Below, in pieces: positions 62,209 through 64,000 of a stretch of DNA of 64,000 nucleotides. Numbering within the stretch: position 1 is the first letter of the stretch; the number at the start of each line of letters is the position of its first letter. The DNA lies in NCBI RefSeq assembly GCF_000499385.1, contig NW_013651828.1:35466-99465 (forward strand). The letters are read 5' to 3'. Origin of the DNA: Eimeria necatrix. Taxonomy: Eukaryota > Apicomplexa > Conoidasida > Eucoccidiorida > Eimeriidae. The position numbers and the translations under genes were made by a program. The notes under the pieces are model-generated. The model was not told the DNA's origin. It made no database searches and saw only the letters and a program-made list of their open reading frames with translations.

Positions 62209-63919
62209 GCTGGAGCTTGTCCCCGCTCCCGACTGTCTGTGGAAGTGTAGGGCCCTCGGGGGGCCCTTGGGCGGTCACCAACTTTATGTCTAGCTCTTGT
62301 CTTAGTAGAAAGAATAGGACACACACTGCCTTTCGCTGATACTGGAGCAGCAGCAGCTTTTGCTACTGCTGCAGCTGTGCCAGTGCAGCTGCTGCTGCAG
62401 CTGCTGTGAAACTGGAAAACCGATGGTACGGAGAAGGGCACTGCTTCAACGATACAGATGAAAAAAAGAATCTTCAGAAGACAACGCAAAGGGAAGCTTA
62501 ACTGTGCTGCTGCTGCACGTGCTGCTGGCGGGGCCCTTGCCGTTCCCTTTGCAACGCCCTGCTGGTTGGGTTTACAGCAAAAGTGATTGGATTGTTAGCT
62601 GTGAAACTTCTTCAAAGATGCATTAAAATGGCGTAAAAAACAAAATTAAGAAGCCGGACAGGGCAACTGTCTCGTACTGCGATGCTGTGGCACGGCAGCT
62701 CTTGCAGAGCCCGCTGCTGTCCAGCGGTCTGCGGCTGCTCAGCTCCTTGCCGTACAGCACCTCTGTTGCTGTGGCTTCGATACTGCTTAATAGTGTAGCT
62801 CTGCTGTATACCTTTGTGAGCTGTATCCCCTGCGGACTACCTTGTAGGGTTGAAGGCTTTCAGGCTGATGAATTAGGCTTCGCGGTCCAGGGTTCAGTGC
62901 TCTGAAGCTTCTGGATTAAAGCGTTGCACCAATGCACCAACTGTGTGAACCTGATGTATACGTGTACACTGCTAAGGGGCAGCCTGTGAGTAGCTGGGGC
63001 ATGTTGCTGCTTAGCAGCTGCAAGCGACGACCAGAAGCACGGCGAAGACACATTGACGAAATTATTGAGCAGTATTCTGGCAGCAGCAGAAGTGGGCTTC
63101 AGTGGCTAACAACAGTGGTTGATAAATGACTGCTTCTAGTGCCTGTGTGGTACATGCCGTAACCGTAGTGATACATCCCCGTTCGGCAGAAATTTGTGCA
63201 AATTGCACAGGATTCTTGTTTTGTTCCCTCACCTCGTAGTCCATTTTTACCCGGTGGCGTCGCGATATTCACACAGGTTTCCGTGGAAATATTCCAGCTT
63301 AGTAGTCACATCAGCAGGTAAACTGCTATGAGCAGGAAGACCCCAGTGACGCTTACAGTTGCTTGGTATCCGCCACCAAAGCCAGTTGCAGGCGAGCGAG
63401 CAAGACAAGCGCCTAAGGGAAAGCCATGAATCCACAGTTCCTACCAACTTTCATTTGCATTGGTAGGGGCGACTCTGGTAATATTCTTATGATTTCATAT
63501 CCGCGCAACCTTATTGCTACACATTTTGAATCTTGTAGTGGAGCTACGTAGAGAAACATCGAACGACTGCGGGGTGTCAGCAGAAAGTTGCGAATCGGTG
63601 AGACAAGTCCGCGGAGAGCATGCTCCGGATCTCCATTTTGCACTAGAAGTCAGAAACTCGCAACTTTTTAAGAGGGTATTTCGATCACCTGTAGAGCATG
63701 TTAGACAGTGCCCTGACAAACAAAGCTGCGGCATTTACGCGCAGCTTCTTGTCAGTTTGGGGCTGGCAAACTCCTGAGCGCGTAGGACCGAAGGCGAGTG
63801 TTTGCTGAAGACGGCAAGAGTTACTAGGCACCAAATACAGTGCGCGACATGGGGGCGCCTTCCACAAACTCACGTACATCAGCGTCCAAACGAATCACAG
63901 CAGGCAGATAGACAGGAGT
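62209..63919. other. Upstream flank of Vps34 and plain spacer
   Basis: No supported gene. Positions 62340-62560 are CTG-rich; a minus-strand frame beginning near 62489 has a hydrophobic start (LLKILFFICIVEA) but runs antisense-like over the Vps34 leader in another frame. AGGGTT words lie near 62850-62895. Positions 62900-63919 show only short domain-free frames. Confidence 0.45.
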
Positions 63920-63991
63920 TCCGTCGCCGGGACTTGAACCCGGGTCGCGCGGGTGAGAGCCGCGTATCCTAACCACCTAGACTACGACGGA
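63920..63991 (-). tRNA. tRNA-Glu (CTC)
   Basis: Minus-strand cloverleaf: acceptor TCCGTCG/CGACGGA, Glu-type D-arm TAGTCTAGGTGGTTAGGATA, anticodon stem CGCGG/CCGCG with loop CTCTCAC (anticodon CTC), and T-arm CCGGG-TTCAAGT-CCCGG. No intron. Confidence 0.95.
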
Positions 63992-64000
63992 TGACTGTAC

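Overview
This window reads as nuclear DNA of a coccidian apicomplexan, most likely an Eimeria species. The reasons are intron-rich genes, pervasive CAG/CTG triplet tracts that become poly-Gln, poly-Ala or poly-Ser inside proteins, scattered degenerate telomere-type AAACCCT/TTTAGGG words, an apicoplast-type DNA gyrase A with a bipartite leader, and a transhydrogenase with domain III ahead of domain I. Species was not determined. Exon models were built by hand from domain continuity, GT..AG (once GC..AG) sites and phase. Eight models were followed in detail, and each closes to a whole number of codons where it is complete.

Layout. About 1-30.7 kb is gene-dense and repeat-rich: a PIP kinase (+, 5' end off the window), an NFACT-R/RqcH-like gene (-), apicoplast gyrase A (+, 14 exons), a transhydrogenase dIII-dI protein (-), a CASP-type Golgi golgin (+, 11 exons), a PHD-finger protein (-, 7 exons, one intron filled by a 19-bp minisatellite) and a CCCH zinc-finger gene (+). 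About 30.7-45.6 kb is nearly free of CAG tracts and sparse: one single-exon secreted orphan (+), one Dabb-domain protein (+), a tRNA-Cys (-) and long stretches with nothing recognisable. About 45.6-62.6 kb is repeat-rich again: an NAPE-PLD-like metallo-beta-lactamase (-, 3 exons) and a giant Vps34 class III PI3-kinase (-, 9 exons). The last 1.7 kb is plain and ends in a tRNA-Glu (-).

Themes. Two genes make phosphoinositides (PIP kinase and Vps34), NAPE-PLD acts on membrane lipid, and CASP acts at the Golgi, so endomembrane biology is well represented. Gyrase A and the divergently transcribed bacterial-type NFACT-R gene may both serve the apicoplast; only gyrase A has a visible leader. No virus, CRISPR, insertion sequence or intact transposon was seen.
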